Of a stretch of DNA of 64,000 nt, positions 63,168 to 64,000 are shown piece after piece. Source of the stretch: JBGVSA01 sp041807905 (GTDB lineage Bacteria; Pseudomonadota; Gammaproteobacteria; Burkholderiales; Rhodocyclaceae); assembly GCF_041807905.1 (NCBI RefSeq), contig NZ_JBGVSA010000014.1, positions 1 to 64,000 of the forward strand. The letters are read 5' to 3'. Under the pieces are notes generated by a model. It saw nothing but the letters and a program-made list of their open reading frames with translations. It was not told the origin of the DNA and searched no databases. Both the position numbers and the translations under genes were made by a program. How positions within the stretch are numbered: position 1 is the stretch's first letter; each line of letters opens with the position of its first letter.

Positions 63168-64000
63168 GTGTCACACAAGATCGGCCGCATCCTGCTCACC
63201 GGCGCAGCAGGCAATCTCGGGCGCATCATCCGCCCCGGCCTGCGCGAGCAGGCAAAGGTCCTGCGCCTGACCGACATCGCACCATTGCCCGAAGCCCCCG
63301 TCGAAGGCGAAGAATCCACGCTTTGCGACCTGGCCGATCGCGGCGCGCTCGACACACTGCTCGAAGGCGTCGATCTCATCGTGCACATGGGCGGCGCATC
63401 GCACGAGCAACGCTTCGATCCGCTCATGCGCAGCAATGTGCTCGCCGTCTACAACCTCTACGACGCGGCGCTCGCACATGGCGTGCGCCGCGTGGTGTAT
63501 GCCAGCAGCAACCACGTCACTGGCTATTACGAAAGCACCGAATGCGTCACCCCGGGCATGGCGATGCGCCCGGACAGTCTTTACGCCACCACCAAGGGCT
63601 TCGGCGAGCTGGTGGGCAGTTTCTATTGGCATCGCCACGGCATCGAGACCATCTGCCTGCGCATCGGCAGTTGCACCGAGCAACCCAAATCGCAGCGTGC
63701 GCTGGCGGCTTGGCTAAGCCACCGCGACCTGTGCGAGCTGGTACGTTGCGCCATTGCCGCACCGGCCGTCGGCTTTGCCGTGGTGAATGGCGTGTCGAAC
63801 AACCCGGTCAAATGGTATGACGGCGATGCGGCCGAACTGATCGGCTACCGGCCCCAGGATTCCGCCGGCGAGCATGCCGAAGAAATCGCCGCCAAGTGGC
63901 CGCCGCTGCGGTCCGGACATCTGCTGCAACGCTGGCAGGCAGGCAATATCCTGCGGCAGGACTACCGGCTTGACGGTGGCATTCCGCCCGAACTCGAAAA
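63168..64000 (+). CDS. udh: Uronate dehydrogenase-like NAD-dependent SDR (partial at right edge)
   Basis: Oxidises uronic acids such as glucuronate and galacturonate to aldarolactones. From a GTG with GAGG upstream it reads MSHKIGRILLTGAAGNLGR, with the Rossmann loop TGAAGNLGR, YNLYDAALAHGVRRVVYASSNH, and the YATTK catalytic motif, all close to known uronate dehydrogenases (about 265-280 residues). About 277 residues lie in the window with no stop codon; the end is outside. The neighbouring genes give no context for uronate metabolism. Confidence 0.85.
   Translation, partial: MSHKIGRILLTGAAGNLGRIIRPGLREQAKVLRLTDIAPLPEAPVEGEESTLCDLADRGALDTLLEGVDLIVHMGGASHEQRFDPLMRSNVLAVYNLYDAALAHGVRRVVYASSNHVTGYYESTECVTPGMAMRPDSLYATTKGFGELVGSFYWHRHGIETICLRIGSCTEQPKSQRALAAWLSHRDLCELVRCAIAAPAVGFAVVNGVSNNPVKWYDGDAAELIGYRPQDSAGEHAEEIAAKWPPLRSGHLLQRWQAGNILRQDYRLDGGIPPELE

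Overview
The window looks like a stretch of a GC-rich betaproteobacterial chromosome, most likely Burkholderiales-like, although nothing here fixes the genus. The evidence is gene order and protein type: rpsP-rimM-trmD-rplS, ppc facing hemC-hemD-hemX-hemY, tyrS/M23 peptidase/anmK/erpA, priA beside hemE, and the aat-bpt pair. No tRNA, CRISPR array, transposase, integrase or phage gene was recognised. Most of the window is ordinary core genome with short spacers and many 1-14 nt gene overlaps.

Layout. 1-204: a strong sigma70-type promoter just downstream of tyrS, pointing out of the left edge, probably the start of an rRNA operon. 205-6.5 kb: tyrS, M23 peptidase, anmK, erpA, then the rpsP-rimM-trmD-rplS translation operon (minus). 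6.7-11.3 kb: PilZ-like protein, YihY membrane protein, WrbA-type flavoprotein with DUF2069 protein, P-loop kinase-like protein, small TPR-like protein. 11.3-18.4 kb: ppc and the divergent heme operon hemCDXY. 18.5-27.3 kb (minus): VanZ, Na+/solute symporter, small Cys protein, DUF255 thioredoxin-domain protein, unknown protein, pyrF, priA. 27.3-27.8 kb: the only long gene-free gap, AT-rich, with two DnaA-box-like sites. 27.8-34.0 kb: hemE, ubiB, purU, CHMI, thrH, small proteins, hpt.

34.3-50.7 kb (plus): the most interesting region, a tightly packed 16.5 kb aryl polyene / xanthomonadin-type gene cluster of 16 genes. It holds a ketosynthase-like chain-length factor, PlsC acyltransferase, two acyl carrier proteins, a membrane protein, an AMP-ligase fused to a dehydratase, GT2 glycosyltransferase, LpxL-like acyltransferase, MIO-type aromatic ammonia-lyase, thioesterase, LolA-like protein, MMPL exporter, FAD-dependent halogenase-like enzyme, DUF3261 lipoprotein, ketosynthase, dehydratase, ketoreductase and second ketosynthase. 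Inferred logic: the lyase makes a cinnamate-type starter from an aromatic amino acid, the ligase loads it on an ACP, KS/CLF-KR-DH cycles build a conjugated polyene, the flavoenzyme may halogenate the aryl ring, and the glycosyl/acyltransferases, LolA-like protein, MMPL protein and lipoprotein attach the pigment to a lipid and move it to the outer membrane.

50.8-64 kb: small secreted proteins, a nucleoside deoxyribosyltransferase-like protein with rdgC, small lipoprotein and basic protein, GNAT, relA, mtfA, host-attachment protein, a polyserine lipoprotein, a divergent Fe3+-type ABC permease/ATPase pair around a Fur-box-like site, the N-degron transferases aat and bpt, and a uronate dehydrogenase cut by the right edge.
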